Shown here: piece after piece, positions 50,869 to 59,418 of the stretch
How the letters are laid out: each line of letters opens with the position of its first letter
How positions within the stretch are numbered: position 1 is the first letter of the stretch
Assembly: GCA_000333235.1 (NCBI GenBank)
Contig: CAPN01000051.1
Location: forward strand, 1-64,000
Length of the DNA stretch: 64,000 bases
Direction: 5' to 3'
Source of the DNA: Pseudoalteromonas luteoviolacea B = ATCC 29581
Lineage (GTDB): Bacteria; Pseudomonadota; Gammaproteobacteria; Enterobacterales; Alteromonadaceae
The notes under the pieces: generated by a model
What the model saw: only the letters and a program-made list of their open reading frames with translations
Told to the model about the DNA's origin: nothing
Databases searched by the model: none
Made by a program: the position numbers and the translations under genes

Positions 50869-51642
50869 ATGGCTTCATCTACTATGAATGCATCCATGAA
50901 TCCACCGCTTTGGTTGAGTGTTGTGGTGTTATTGGCAAGTTTTACGGTAATGCAGTTGGGCTATGCGGGGATCATCAAACCAAATGCAGAGGTCGCGCAG
51001 CAGGTATTAGGGACGCAATCGTTATCATCATTTTGGGTTATTTTAAAAGATTTTGAACAGCAAGTTTGCTTATCGTTGTTATTGTTCTGCTTGTTTTTAA
51101 TGGCGTATAAGCTTTGGCGATTAGTTGATGAGGAGGCTGTTTATACCTGTGACTTTTTGGCCGCTCATGACAAGGAGCAAGCGTTGGATGTGGATGCGGC
51201 TCTCAGCGAGTTAGAGGCGTCGTCATTTCGCGAAAATCCAGCGATGGCAACGTGGATAAATTGCATTCGTCGATTTAAAAATACCAAAAACGTGCAGCAT
51301 GCGGCAGACGCAATCGCGTCATCGGTAGACAGTTTAGCGGCTCAACTTGAAAGTGGTAATAATATGGTCCGTTATATCATTTGGGCGATCCCGAGTATTG
51401 GTTTCGTCGGTACGGTGCGAGGCATTGGGCAAGCACTAGCGCAAGCCGACAGTGCCTTAGCGGGAGACATTTCAGGGATGACGGCATCGCTGGGTGTGGC
51501 GTTTAATTCGACGCTCGTTGCCTTATTTATTTCATTGATATTAATGTACTTCATGCATGTTCTAAACAGTCGTCAAGATGCCATGGTACTGAAAACGCAA
51601 GCGAGCTGTGAACGTCATTTACTTGCGCATTTACATCAGTAA
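50869..51642 (+). CDS. MotA/TolQ/ExbB-type proton channel protein
   Basis: A 257-residue inner-membrane protein with a TAAGGAG ribosome binding site. Helix 1 is at about 15-36, helix 2 at about 65-82, then a cytoplasmic segment of about 85 residues, then the TolQ/ExbB core: MVRYIIWAIPSIGFVGTVRG and GVAFNSTLVALFISLILMYF. The Pro-Gly-Gly-Thr motif and the Thr-bearing last helix of proton channels are present. It should pair with ExbD-like helices, which in this operon are the N-termini of the two VWA proteins that follow. Confidence 0.85.
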   Translation: MASSTMNASMNPPLWLSVVVLLASFTVMQLGYAGIIKPNAEVAQQVLGTQSLSSFWVILKDFEQQVCLSLLLFCLFLMAYKLWRLVDEEAVYTCDFLAAHDKEQALDVDAALSELEASSFRENPAMATWINCIRRFKNTKNVQHAADAIASSVDSLAAQLESGNNMVRYIIWAIPSIGFVGTVRGIGQALAQADSALAGDISGMTASLGVAFNSTLVALFISLILMYFMHVLNSRQDAMVLKTQASCERHLLAHLHQ

Positions 51643-51654
51643 TGGCAACGACTT

Positions 51655-52704
51655 ATGGTGAAAAAACGTAAACAGGTTGATGGCTTCTCCATGTCATTTC
51701 TTGATGTTATGGCGTGTGGGCTTGGTGCGGTTATACTCATTTTTATTCTAGTGGATTTTGACGGTGGGCAAGGCTCTACACCTGAAGAGCAACGCTTGAA
51801 CGATGCGTTAAACTTAAAGAAACAGCAAATTATTGATCTTCAAGCGCAAAAAATCACTATTGAAGATGAAATTAAAGCACAAACCCAAGCTCAACAACAG
51901 GCACTAGACACGCAAAATCAACAATCGGAGGTGCAAGCAAGACTGTATTCCGAAATGACGGCAAAACTTGCGCAAATTGCCGAACTAGAACAACAGCTTA
52001 ATACGCTCAAACAAACACCTAACCCTAATGCATCGCTATCAATTGTAGGGGATCAAGCTCCGCAGTATTTAACGGGGATGAAAGTTGAAGGGCGCAACAT
52101 TGCCATTTTAGTGGATAAAAGTGCATCGATGATGGATGACACCTTAGTCGGTGTATTGCGTGCGCTTTCCTTTAACGACGCGAACCGTAAAAATACGGCT
52201 AAATGGCAACGTACACTCAAAGTGGCCAATTGGGTTATGGCAAATGTGCCCGTTGGTGCAAAAGTGTCTTTGATCACGTTTTCGGATTCAGCAAATTTGC
52301 TTGGGCAATCGACACACCATAATACAAGTGATTTTCACCAATTAGCCCAATCTTTACAAAAAACAACACCAGACGGCGGTACAAATTTACAGCTCGGTTT
52401 ACAGGTGGCATTAGCAAATGATCCATCTCTCAGTGATGTGTATTTAATTACTGATGGCCTTCCCACATTAGGCGAAGGACTGAGTTTGGCTTGCAAAGGA
52501 GTGTTAAAGAGCAAAAAGTCAATTTCTTCTGATTGCCGGCAACAACTACTTTTAGCGACTATTGGTAAAGTGAATAAAGCGTTGCGAGTGAATGTTATTT
52601 TGCTGCCAATTGATGGCGATCCTTACGCGGCATCGATGTATTGGGGATGGACGCAAGTGACTGGTGGACGTTTTTTGGCGCCTTCAGCTGATTGGCCACA
52701 ATGA
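51655..52704 (+). CDS. ExbD-like helix plus coiled coil plus VWA domain, protein 1
   Basis: A 349-residue protein. The N-terminus has a basic cytoplasmic start (MVKKRKQVDG) and a membrane helix with FLDVMACGLGAVILIFILV, which resembles the ExbD/TolR helix FIDVM with the proton-binding Asp. A Gln-rich coiled coil spans about 45-125. From about 150 a VWA domain follows with a metal-binding MIDAS set: DKSASM (DxSxS), GGTNL and LITDGLPT. It probably sits in the periplasm. It starts 12 bp after the ExbB-like gene. In place of the usual ExbD periplasmic domain, the VWA would bind a ligand protein. Confidence 0.85.
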   Translation: MVKKRKQVDGFSMSFLDVMACGLGAVILIFILVDFDGGQGSTPEEQRLNDALNLKKQQIIDLQAQKITIEDEIKAQTQAQQQALDTQNQQSEVQARLYSEMTAKLAQIAELEQQLNTLKQTPNPNASLSIVGDQAPQYLTGMKVEGRNIAILVDKSASMMDDTLVGVLRALSFNDANRKNTAKWQRTLKVANWVMANVPVGAKVSLITFSDSANLLGQSTHHNTSDFHQLAQSLQKTTPDGGTNLQLGLQVALANDPSLSDVYLITDGLPTLGEGLSLACKGVLKSKKSISSDCRQQLLLATIGKVNKALRVNVILLPIDGDPYAASMYWGWTQVTGGRFLAPSADWPQ

Positions 52705-52761
52705 GGAAGCATGGATGATCCGAGTAAAAAAACTAAGTGACGTTAGAAGGGGAGGGAGATA

Positions 52762-53715
52762 ATGAGGCGAATAGCGAGAGCGCCCGTAGAGATTTTTACT
52801 TTAAGCTTTCTCGATATCATTTCTTGTGCTTTTGCTGCGGTAGTTATGCTCGTTTTGCTAGCAAAAAACGGTGAGGGAGAAAGACAAACGCCAGTCGTTG
52901 CGATTGATACCTTGATAGCAAATACACAACAAGTGAACGAAACCATCGCGGATCTTAATAAACAGCTTGGCACTTTACAAAAAACGCTTCTTACCATGCA
53001 ATCTCATCAGTCTCGCATCGTTGAAGATCAAGCAAAAGCAAGTGGCGCCTCTAACCGGGCAGAATCTACGTTGAGTCAATTAGTCCACCAAGAGCTTGAA
53101 TTAAAAAAAGAAATTAAGCAGCAACAAGCTCGTCTCAATGTTAAATCTCCACCAATAGAGCAAGCGTCTTCCGTTGGAGGAATCCCAACGGATGCAGAAT
53201 ATGTGATATTTGTGATTGATAACTCAGGTTCAATGTCCGCAAACGGCCAATGGAAAAATGTTGTGAGTGTCGTGGCTGATATATTAAAAAATCACCCGAA
53301 AATGAAAGGATTTCAAATTATGGCTGCAGACGGTGAGCACATGTACAGCGCTCAAGAGGGTAAGTGGTTAAATGACTCTCCCGCATTTAGGCAAAAAGTA
53401 ATTTCACGTTTAACGAGCTTTACTGGTGGAGCAAGTGCCCCTGAAGAAGGAATTAAAAAAGCGTTGCGTCTTTATAAAAAAGAACAGGGTAAAGTGTCAT
53501 TGTATGTCTTTGGTGATGATTATCGTCCGGGAACACTCGATAGTGTGGTAAATGAGATTACGTTGCTCAATCGTACATTGGATGGTCGCCCGCAAATGCG
53601 AATTCACGGCGTTGGTTTTTATCGCCCCAGAGATGGTGACGCAGCACAGTTTTCGGCATTTATGCAGGCCGTGGCTAAGCGTAATCGCGGGGCATTTATT
53701 GGGCTCGATTTTTAG
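52762..53715 (+). CDS. ExbD-like helix plus coiled coil plus VWA domain, protein 2
   Basis: A 317-residue paralogue in layout of the preceding protein: basic start (MRRIARAPVEIF), membrane helix with FLDIISCAFAAVVMLVLLA holding the ExbD-type Asp, coiled coil at about 50-130, and a VWA domain with MIDAS residues DNSGSMS, a GGASAPEEG loop and FGDDYRPG. A strong GGGAGGGAGATA precedes the ATG. The sequences outside the anchor differ a lot, so the two may form a heterodimer in one motor. It is the last gene of the operon, followed by a palindromic repeat. Confidence 0.85.
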   Translation: MRRIARAPVEIFTLSFLDIISCAFAAVVMLVLLAKNGEGERQTPVVAIDTLIANTQQVNETIADLNKQLGTLQKTLLTMQSHQSRIVEDQAKASGASNRAESTLSQLVHQELELKKEIKQQQARLNVKSPPIEQASSVGGIPTDAEYVIFVIDNSGSMSANGQWKNVVSVVADILKNHPKMKGFQIMAADGEHMYSAQEGKWLNDSPAFRQKVISRLTSFTGGASAPEEGIKKALRLYKKEQGKVSLYVFGDDYRPGTLDSVVNEITLLNRTLDGRPQMRIHGVGFYRPRDGDAAQFSAFMQAVAKRNRGAFIGLDF

Positions 53716-53764
53716 ACCAATTCGGAATTTATTGCTATACATAGCGTTCAATATCTAATTGGGT
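53716..53764. repeat. Short palindromic repeat at the end of the VWA/ExbB operon
   Basis: ACCAATT (53716-53722) and AATTGGGT (53757-53764) form the outer arms and GCTAT-AC-ATAGC an inner hairpin. The AATTGGGTATTAA end resembles the right arm of the repeat near 12250. It begins right after the stop codon of the second VWA gene and may act as a transcription end or mRNA stabiliser. Confidence 0.5.
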
Positions 53765-53773
53765 ATTAATCAA

Positions 53774-54256
53774 ATGAAATATGTCCTTGTGATTTTTGTT
53801 TGCTTTGTGAATAGCTCCGTATTCGCGACAAGCTGTAACGACGAGCAGTATCGGCACTTTGATTTTTGGCTTGGCGAGTGGCAGGTTTATACGCCTGATG
53901 GGAAATTAGTCGGAACCAATATTATTGAAGCTTCTCATCAAGGTTGCGTGCTGCGTGAAAGTTATCGTGCAACGAGTGGCTACACAGGTGAAAGTGTCAA
54001 TATATTCGATAAAAGTCGTGGCGTTTGGCATCAGAGTTGGGTAGATAGTAGCGGGTTGCTGTTACAACTTGAAGGCGGCTTTGATGGTGAAAGTATGGTG
54101 TTATCGGGCGCCTCAATTGGACAATCCGGCCAAGCTGTGACTCAAAAAATCACGTGGACACCACAAGTGGATGGAAGTGTAAGGCAACTTTGGGAAATGA
54201 AAGGCGTTGAGGGTAATTGGCAAATCCTATTCGACGGAAAATACGTTAGAAATTGA
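53774..54256 (+). CDS. Secreted DUF1579-like protein
   Basis: A 160-residue exported protein: signal peptide ending SVFA, then a lipocalin-like beta domain with the family opening FDFWLGEWQVYTPDGKLVGT and ESYRATSGYTGESVNIFDKS. The ATG at 53774 is chosen because upstream codons belong to the palindromic repeat. Function unknown. It is probably separate from the VWA/ExbB operon, though no clear promoter is seen. Confidence 0.75.
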   Translation: MKYVLVIFVCFVNSSVFATSCNDEQYRHFDFWLGEWQVYTPDGKLVGTNIIEASHQGCVLRESYRATSGYTGESVNIFDKSRGVWHQSWVDSSGLLLQLEGGFDGESMVLSGASIGQSGQAVTQKITWTPQVDGSVRQLWEMKGVEGNWQILFDGKYVRN

Positions 54257-54635
54257 TTACGTTAGAGAGGATGTGTAGACCTTTACTGCTTGTTTACAAT
54301 GCCGTTTTTTATGAACGAAGGAGTATAGGTCATGTTACGAAACTGCATTAACATGTAAAGCACATTAAACCTATCCAACACGCGTTGCCCGAAGGATTCA
54401 TCTACAGGCGTTCCCCCTCTGTGTTGTTCGCAATTGACTCAGACTAACCAAGCTAGATAGTTCACGTTGCGATTAAACCGTTTAGATAGCATAGAAAATA
54501 AACCACAAAGATAAACAATCCCTAATTTGATCCGAAGCAAAGTCTAATGCTATAAATACATTTAGAGTGTCATTTGTTTAATGACAACTATTGAATCCAA
54601 CGTTTGTTTGGTATTCGTCATAACATGGAGTGTTT
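54257..54635. other. Intergenic stretch upstream of the UbiA-type gene, no gene seen
   Basis: About 380 bp. No frame with a ribosome binding site and no family resemblance. The stretch around 54380-54430 (GAAGGATTCATCTACAGGCG) looks different from its surroundings and might be a repeat remnant, but I could not match it to another copy in the window. Confidence 0.35.
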
Positions 54636-55553
54636 ATGACTTCACTTTTACATGCTATTCCTGCGATTCGTCCTCCTTTTTTGATTTTAGCGCCTATCTG
54701 CGTTCAAACAGGACTTGCTGCAGCGTATTTTCAAGGCTATTCAATCGCCGTGGACATCGCCATTTTGTGTGTCATTGCGGCATTGTGTGGCGCAATTTGG
54801 GTAAATGCGTTAAACGAAGTGCAAGATTTTGCTAGTGGATTAGACTTTTTAACTAAACGCACACCGTTTAGTGGTGGCAGTGGACTGCTCGTCAAAGCGC
54901 CTTATTTAGAAAGAATGGTTAAATCGTGGGTGTGGTTAAGCGGTATTTTGACGATTAGTATTGGCATTATTTTATGTTACCTCTCTACTTGGTTGTTGCT
55001 TCCTTTAGGGGGACTTGGCGCACTGATTGTGCTGTTTTATACCAACACATTAAATAGACATCCGTGGTTATGTTTGTTTGCACCGGGTGTTGGGTTTGGA
55101 CTGTTGATGACGATAGGAGCGTATGTTGCGAGCACGGGTAGCTACAGCCTGTTTAGTCTTGCAGTCGGTGTCGTTGTTTTCCTACCAGTATGTAATTTAC
55201 TGCTGGTCAATCAAATCCCTGATATTGAGGCTGACAAACAAATAGGTCGGCAACATTTAGCGATAGCGTATGGTGTGGACATGGCAATAACGGTTTATGC
55301 AGTCTCCAGCATTTTCAGCATGATCTTATTGCTGAGTTTAGTGCTTAGTGGTGTTTTACCGGCCTTAAGCAGTTTGGTGGTTATCCCAATGCTTGTTGGC
55401 GGCGCACTTGTTCCTAAACTTATCGAGTTTAAGCAGGAGATTGGCAACAACCCGAATGCGATGGTGTTGGCTGTAGTTAATGCTAATATGACGCCGTTAT
55501 TGTTAGGTTTATCACTGTGGTTTGGCGACACTCAATCAATCATATATCCCTAA
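54636..55553 (+). CDS. UbiA-family prenyltransferase
   Basis: A 305-residue integral membrane protein with eight or nine helices and both Asp-rich motifs of UbiA enzymes: NALNEVQDFASGLD (N-x3-D-x5-D) and QIPDIEADKQIGR (D-x3-D). It would attach an isoprenoid chain to an aromatic or quinone precursor. The sequence is MenA-like, but menA neighbours (menaquinone genes) are absent. The ATG at 54636 is used with GGAG upstream. Its last codons and stop lie inside a palindromic repeat. Confidence 0.85.
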   Translation: MTSLLHAIPAIRPPFLILAPICVQTGLAAAYFQGYSIAVDIAILCVIAALCGAIWVNALNEVQDFASGLDFLTKRTPFSGGSGLLVKAPYLERMVKSWVWLSGILTISIGIILCYLSTWLLLPLGGLGALIVLFYTNTLNRHPWLCLFAPGVGFGLLMTIGAYVASTGSYSLFSLAVGVVVFLPVCNLLLVNQIPDIEADKQIGRQHLAIAYGVDMAITVYAVSSIFSMILLLSLVLSGVLPALSSLVVIPMLVGGALVPKLIEFKQEIGNNPNAMVLAVVNANMTPLLLGLSLWFGDTQSIIYP

Positions 55554-55601
55554 TCTACTTAATGCTCTGAAGTAGGCATTTTCAAGTAGACTGGGTATAA
55601 A
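55542..55601. repeat. Palindromic intergenic repeat overlapping the end of the UbiA gene
   Basis: ATATATCCCTAATCTACTTA (continuing ATGC) and GCATTTTCAAGTAGACTGGG (continuing TATAAA) are imperfect reverse complements around TCTGAAGTAG. It belongs to the same family as the copies at 11993 and 18930. The stop codon TAA of the UbiA gene is within the left arm. Confidence 0.65.
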
Positions 55602-55685
55602 CATTTTCTGATTTTTTGCACATTGAGTGCATATTGTTTGCACATTGTTGCGTCATCTTTATTGCTACTATCCATCACTTTAAAG

Positions 55686-57209
55686 ATGAACACTATGAGT
55701 AAACTATCCTTAATCTTCATTTTCAGTGCATCAATATTTTGTTGTTCGAGTATGGCAGCGTTTACACCGAGACCACGTTTCCCGCCACCTCCTCCAGTAC
55801 CACCAACGCAAGAATCCCAACTTGATAGACAATTAAACACCCTTATCACGGTAAATGGCTTAACCGGTGAAGTACATACACATGGCACCACTACTATCGA
55901 CGATCCTTTAGCACAATTAGGAATGAAGTTATTTTTTACTAAAGCGCTAGGTGGAGAATCGTCAGTTGCATGTGCAAGTTGCCATCATCCCGCGCTAGGA
56001 GGTGCTGATGCATTGTCTCTAGCGATTGGTGTTGACACAGAGCAAGAAGATGTCGTGGGGCGAGGCCGAAGACATGTTGATGGATTGGCGAAAGTACCTC
56101 GTAACTCACCAACTATTTTTAATTCAGGTTTAAGTCCTAACGCGCTATTTTGGGATGGTCGAATCGAGCGTATCCGTACAGTAGATCAGAATGGTGAAGC
56201 GAAAGTGGGTATTAGTACGCCAGATTCGGGTTTTGGTGTCATAGATGAAGCGGTACCGAATAATTTATTAAATGCATTATCTCGATTTCCGGTTACCTCA
56301 AAAGAGGAAATGCGAGGGACAGGCTTTGAGAACGCACAAACCAATCAAGCAATCCGAAGCCATATAGCCGCAAAAATAGGGGGATATGCTAGCGAAGAAG
56401 CTCCCCTTGCGACCAATGATTGGCTCACACAATTTCGCCAAGCATTTGGTAATAACCGTCCAGCAGAAGACCTAATCACGTTTGACAGCATAGCGATGGC
56501 GCTAGGTCGCTATCAGCAATCGTTAAATTTTGTAGATACTCACTGGCATCGTTATGTTCGAGGTGATAAATCGGCATTAACGCAAGCTCAAAAACGAGGT
56601 GCAGTGCTCTTTTTTACTCAACCAAATCAAGGCGGAGCAGGATGTGTAACATGTCATAGTGGTGAACGATTCACGAATGATGGATTCTTTAATCTGGCCT
56701 TTCCTCAAATAGGGCCGGGCAAAACCGCGCAAGGTCAAGATCTCGGTCGTGCTACCATTACGCAAAATGTTCAAGATAACTTTGCCTTTCGTGTGCCGTC
56801 TCTTATCAATGTTGCACTTACCGCGCCCTATGGCCATAGTGGTGTTTTCGACCACTTATCCCAAGTAGTACGCCATTATGTTAATCCTAGGCGCAGTGTT
56901 GATGACTATTTTGCTCGTGGCGGGGCATGTTTCTTAGTGCAATTTAGACGAGATGAAAATTGCAATGACTTAAATGAAGGAGCGATAGAATCAACGCACC
57001 AAGCACTTCGTCTGTTAGCTCAAACGCCATTTCAGCCGGTTCGATTATCACCCAGTGAAATTGATGAACTCGTTGAATTTTTAAACGCACTCACTGACGT
57101 ATGTGCAAGTTCTCGCGATTGCATCGATAAATATATTCCTAGCCAGCAACAAACAGATCCTGATAACTTAAGGTTAAATGCGACCGATGCTAGAGGCAAT
57201 TCTCTTTAA
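55686..57209 (+). CDS. Di-haem cytochrome c peroxidase (MauG/CCP family)
   Basis: A 507-residue exported protein; the start at 55686 gives the signal peptide (ending SSMAA), while upstream codons do not. Two haem c sites are present: CASCHHPALGGADAL at the N-terminal domain and CVTCHSGERFTNDGF in the second. A Pro-rich linker (RPRFPPPPPVPPTQ) follows the signal. Such enzymes reduce hydrogen peroxide or oxidise substrates in the periplasm. It is larger than typical CcpA (about 330 residues) and closer to the CCP/MauG-like long form. It is followed within 1 bp by the kinase gene. Confidence 0.9.
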   Translation: MNTMSKLSLIFIFSASIFCCSSMAAFTPRPRFPPPPPVPPTQESQLDRQLNTLITVNGLTGEVHTHGTTTIDDPLAQLGMKLFFTKALGGESSVACASCHHPALGGADALSLAIGVDTEQEDVVGRGRRHVDGLAKVPRNSPTIFNSGLSPNALFWDGRIERIRTVDQNGEAKVGISTPDSGFGVIDEAVPNNLLNALSRFPVTSKEEMRGTGFENAQTNQAIRSHIAAKIGGYASEEAPLATNDWLTQFRQAFGNNRPAEDLITFDSIAMALGRYQQSLNFVDTHWHRYVRGDKSALTQAQKRGAVLFFTQPNQGGAGCVTCHSGERFTNDGFFNLAFPQIGPGKTAQGQDLGRATITQNVQDNFAFRVPSLINVALTAPYGHSGVFDHLSQVVRHYVNPRRSVDDYFARGGACFLVQFRRDENCNDLNEGAIESTHQALRLLAQTPFQPVRLSPSEIDELVEFLNALTDVCASSRDCIDKYIPSQQQTDPDNLRLNATDARGNSL

Positions 57210-57210
57210 C

Positions 57211-58731
57211 ATGTTCAACTCCGTTCGAGCTAAAGTTTTAGTTTTAATTCTTGCCGCTAACACGCTTGTCGTGTTAGCGATATATATCGCGAATCAACTC
57301 GCATTTGAAAAAAGCTTTAGTGAGTATTTACAAAGCTCAACGAAAGCGCGTTTAAAGCCCGTATCAACAAAAATGGCACAAACGATTAATCAGCTGGGGA
57401 CAGATTGGATCCATCCTGGAAGCAGAGAGTTTGAACAAATCGTAATGATTTATCGAACGCAAAATCAAGTGCAAAGCGCTTCTACGGTATCTTCAGAAAG
57501 AGCGTGGCGAGGTCAGCGGCCACCAAGAGAATCAGTTCGTAACGAAGGTAATAGACCTCGGGAGCCGCGTTTTGGGGGGCCTTCGAATGCACTTGCTGAA
57601 CATCGCCCGTCAATGCATCATGCCGAACGATTATTATTTAAAACACCCCAACAGACATTATTGCTCGGCACAGCGCGGATGGCTGAAGCAGCATTATGGC
57701 TACCAATATACTCAGGCGACGCTGAAGATACAACACAAGGTAAAGGGGACCTTCTTGGTTTTTTAGGGGTCGAGAATGGTTCGCGTGTCTCAGCAAAATT
57801 TGACCAATTGTTTCAACAAGAACAGCAAAGACAATTTGGTTACATTGCACTTGTGGTACTCGCCTTATCGTTTTTACTTGCGATTCCATTTAGTAAGTAT
57901 TTAGTCTCGCCTATTTTGCAGCTTAGGTATAACGCTCGACAGCTGGCCAGTGGCAATTATCTCATTAAATTAAAACCTAAGAGTAAAGATGAAATCGGCC
58001 AATTGGCAGCAGACATGAATCGATTAGCAGATACATTAAGTGCGAATCGCTTGGCACAACGTCAATGGATAGCTGACATTTCACATGAACTTAGAACGCC
58101 GATAGCGGTTTTGAAAGCAGAACTCGAAGGAATGCTAGATGGTATTATTGACGTAGATGAAACGGCTTTGCACTCGTTGTATGAAGAAATGACGCGCTTG
58201 ACTCGCTTGGTTGACGACTTACATCAGTTATCACTAGCAGACAAAGGAGCCCTTACCTACACGATGAGGCCCATTGAATTGCAGAACGTGCTCCAAAAGG
58301 TAATCGACAAGCACGAGGTGGTATTAAAACAAAGGGCTTTTAGTATTGAATATTTACCCAAATCAAGCGGAAACTTATTTGGAGACGCTGAGCGTCTCAC
58401 TCAGCTTTTTGATAATTTAATGCAAAATACACTTCGTTACACTGACTCGACAGAGGCCAAACCGGGACGAATAGAAATAAGTCTTTTTCAAGAAACTGAT
58501 AAAGTTAACGTTGTATGGCAAGATAGCTCGCCAGGTGTGGCACCAGATAAAGTTGATAAGCTTTTCGAACGCCTGTATCGCGTTGAGAATGACCGAAATC
58601 GCAAAACTGGCGGTTCAGGCCTTGGTTTAGCAATTTGCCGTGCGGTAGTCAGTGCACACCAGGGTGAAATAATCGCAAAAGCAAGTTCACTTGGAGGGGT
58701 CGCTGTACATATTGAATTTCCAAAGGAGTAG
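57211..58731 (+). CDS. BaeS-like membrane sensor histidine kinase
   Basis: A 506-residue two-pass kinase: helix 1 at about 10-30, a periplasmic domain of about 170 residues containing an Arg-rich, Pro-rich stretch (GQRPPRESVRNEGNRPREPR), helix 2 at about 209-230, HAMP, HisKA (DISHELRTPIAVLKAELEGM) and HATPase (NLMQNTLRYTDS, then GGSGLGLAICRAVV). Start at 57211 is chosen because an earlier ATG at 57178 lies inside the peroxidase gene; either is possible. It is followed by its response regulator with a 3-bp gap. Confidence 0.9.
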   Translation: MFNSVRAKVLVLILAANTLVVLAIYIANQLAFEKSFSEYLQSSTKARLKPVSTKMAQTINQLGTDWIHPGSREFEQIVMIYRTQNQVQSASTVSSERAWRGQRPPRESVRNEGNRPREPRFGGPSNALAEHRPSMHHAERLLFKTPQQTLLLGTARMAEAALWLPIYSGDAEDTTQGKGDLLGFLGVENGSRVSAKFDQLFQQEQQRQFGYIALVVLALSFLLAIPFSKYLVSPILQLRYNARQLASGNYLIKLKPKSKDEIGQLAADMNRLADTLSANRLAQRQWIADISHELRTPIAVLKAELEGMLDGIIDVDETALHSLYEEMTRLTRLVDDLHQLSLADKGALTYTMRPIELQNVLQKVIDKHEVVLKQRAFSIEYLPKSSGNLFGDAERLTQLFDNLMQNTLRYTDSTEAKPGRIEISLFQETDKVNVVWQDSSPGVAPDKVDKLFERLYRVENDRNRKTGGSGLGLAICRAVVSAHQGEIIAKASSLGGVAVHIEFPKE

Positions 58732-58734
58732 TTG

Positions 58735-59418
58735 ATGAATGAGAAGATACTTGTAGTAGAGGATGAAAGAAAACTAGCTGATGTTCTAACTAAGTATTTA
58801 ACGCAATCAGGGTTTTCGGTCATCACTGTCTATAATGGGAAAGATGCTTTAGACACGTTTGAGAAGGAAAAGCCCGATCTTATTTTGCTCGATTTAATGC
58901 TTCCAAATGTAGATGGTATAACGATTTGCAAACATATTCGGCAATCATCCAATGTGCCGATTATTATGACTACCGCGAAAGTAGAAGAAGTTGATCGATT
59001 ATTAGGGCTCGAGTTAGGTGCTGATGATTATGTTTGTAAGCCCTATAGCCCAAGAGAGGTGGTTGCTCGGGTTAATGCTATAATGAGACGAATAGCTTTT
59101 TTACAAACGCCAGTTGCCTCTCAACGAGAACAGGGGTTGATCATTAACGAAGAAACATTATTTGCATCCTATCAAGGATTGAAAGTGAGTTTAACTGCAG
59201 TAGAGTTTCACTTACTTAAAAAGTTGGTTAATCATCCTGGACGTGTATACAGTCGTGAGCAATTAATGGATACGATTTACGACGATGATCGTATTGTAAG
59301 TGATCGAACGATTGACTCTCATATTAAAAAAGTACGTAAAAAACTTATTCAAATTGCACCGCAATTAGAATTTATTCAATCAATATATGGCGTTGGGTAC
59401 AAATATGAGCCTGCTTAA
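58735..59418 (+). CDS. OmpR-family response regulator, BaeR-like
   Basis: A 227-residue regulator: receiver domain with acidic pocket (VVEDERKLAD), phospho-acceptor in LILLDLMLPNVDG, Thr/Lys switch (IIMTTAKVEEVDR, DDYVCKPYSPREV) and a winged-helix C-terminus (LTAVEFHLLKKLVNHPGRVY, then SREQLMDTIYDD). AAAGGAG lies before the ATG at 58735. It forms a three-gene row with the peroxidase and kinase genes; I infer that it adjusts an envelope or oxidative stress response. The stop overlaps the convergent ankyrin-like gene by 4 bp. Confidence 0.93.
   Translation: MNEKILVVEDERKLADVLTKYLTQSGFSVITVYNGKDALDTFEKEKPDLILLDLMLPNVDGITICKHIRQSSNVPIIMTTAKVEEVDRLLGLELGADDYVCKPYSPREVVARVNAIMRRIAFLQTPVASQREQGLIINEETLFASYQGLKVSLTAVEFHLLKKLVNHPGRVYSREQLMDTIYDDDRIVSDRTIDSHIKKVRKKLIQIAPQLEFIQSIYGVGYKYEPA

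Noticed and set aside
52705-52741. Nine-codon frame between the two VWA genes (MDDPSKKTK)
   Set aside because: It is too short to support without expression data.
39101-53715. Reading the TonB2 and VWA regions as a single 15-kb operon
   Set aside because: A strong bidirectional terminator at 44304 and a minus-strand lipoprotein gene separate them.
45433-53715. Assignment as a Zorya-type defence system
   Set aside because: Zorya needs ZorA/ZorB with an OmpA-like domain and helicase or nuclease genes; none of these is present here.
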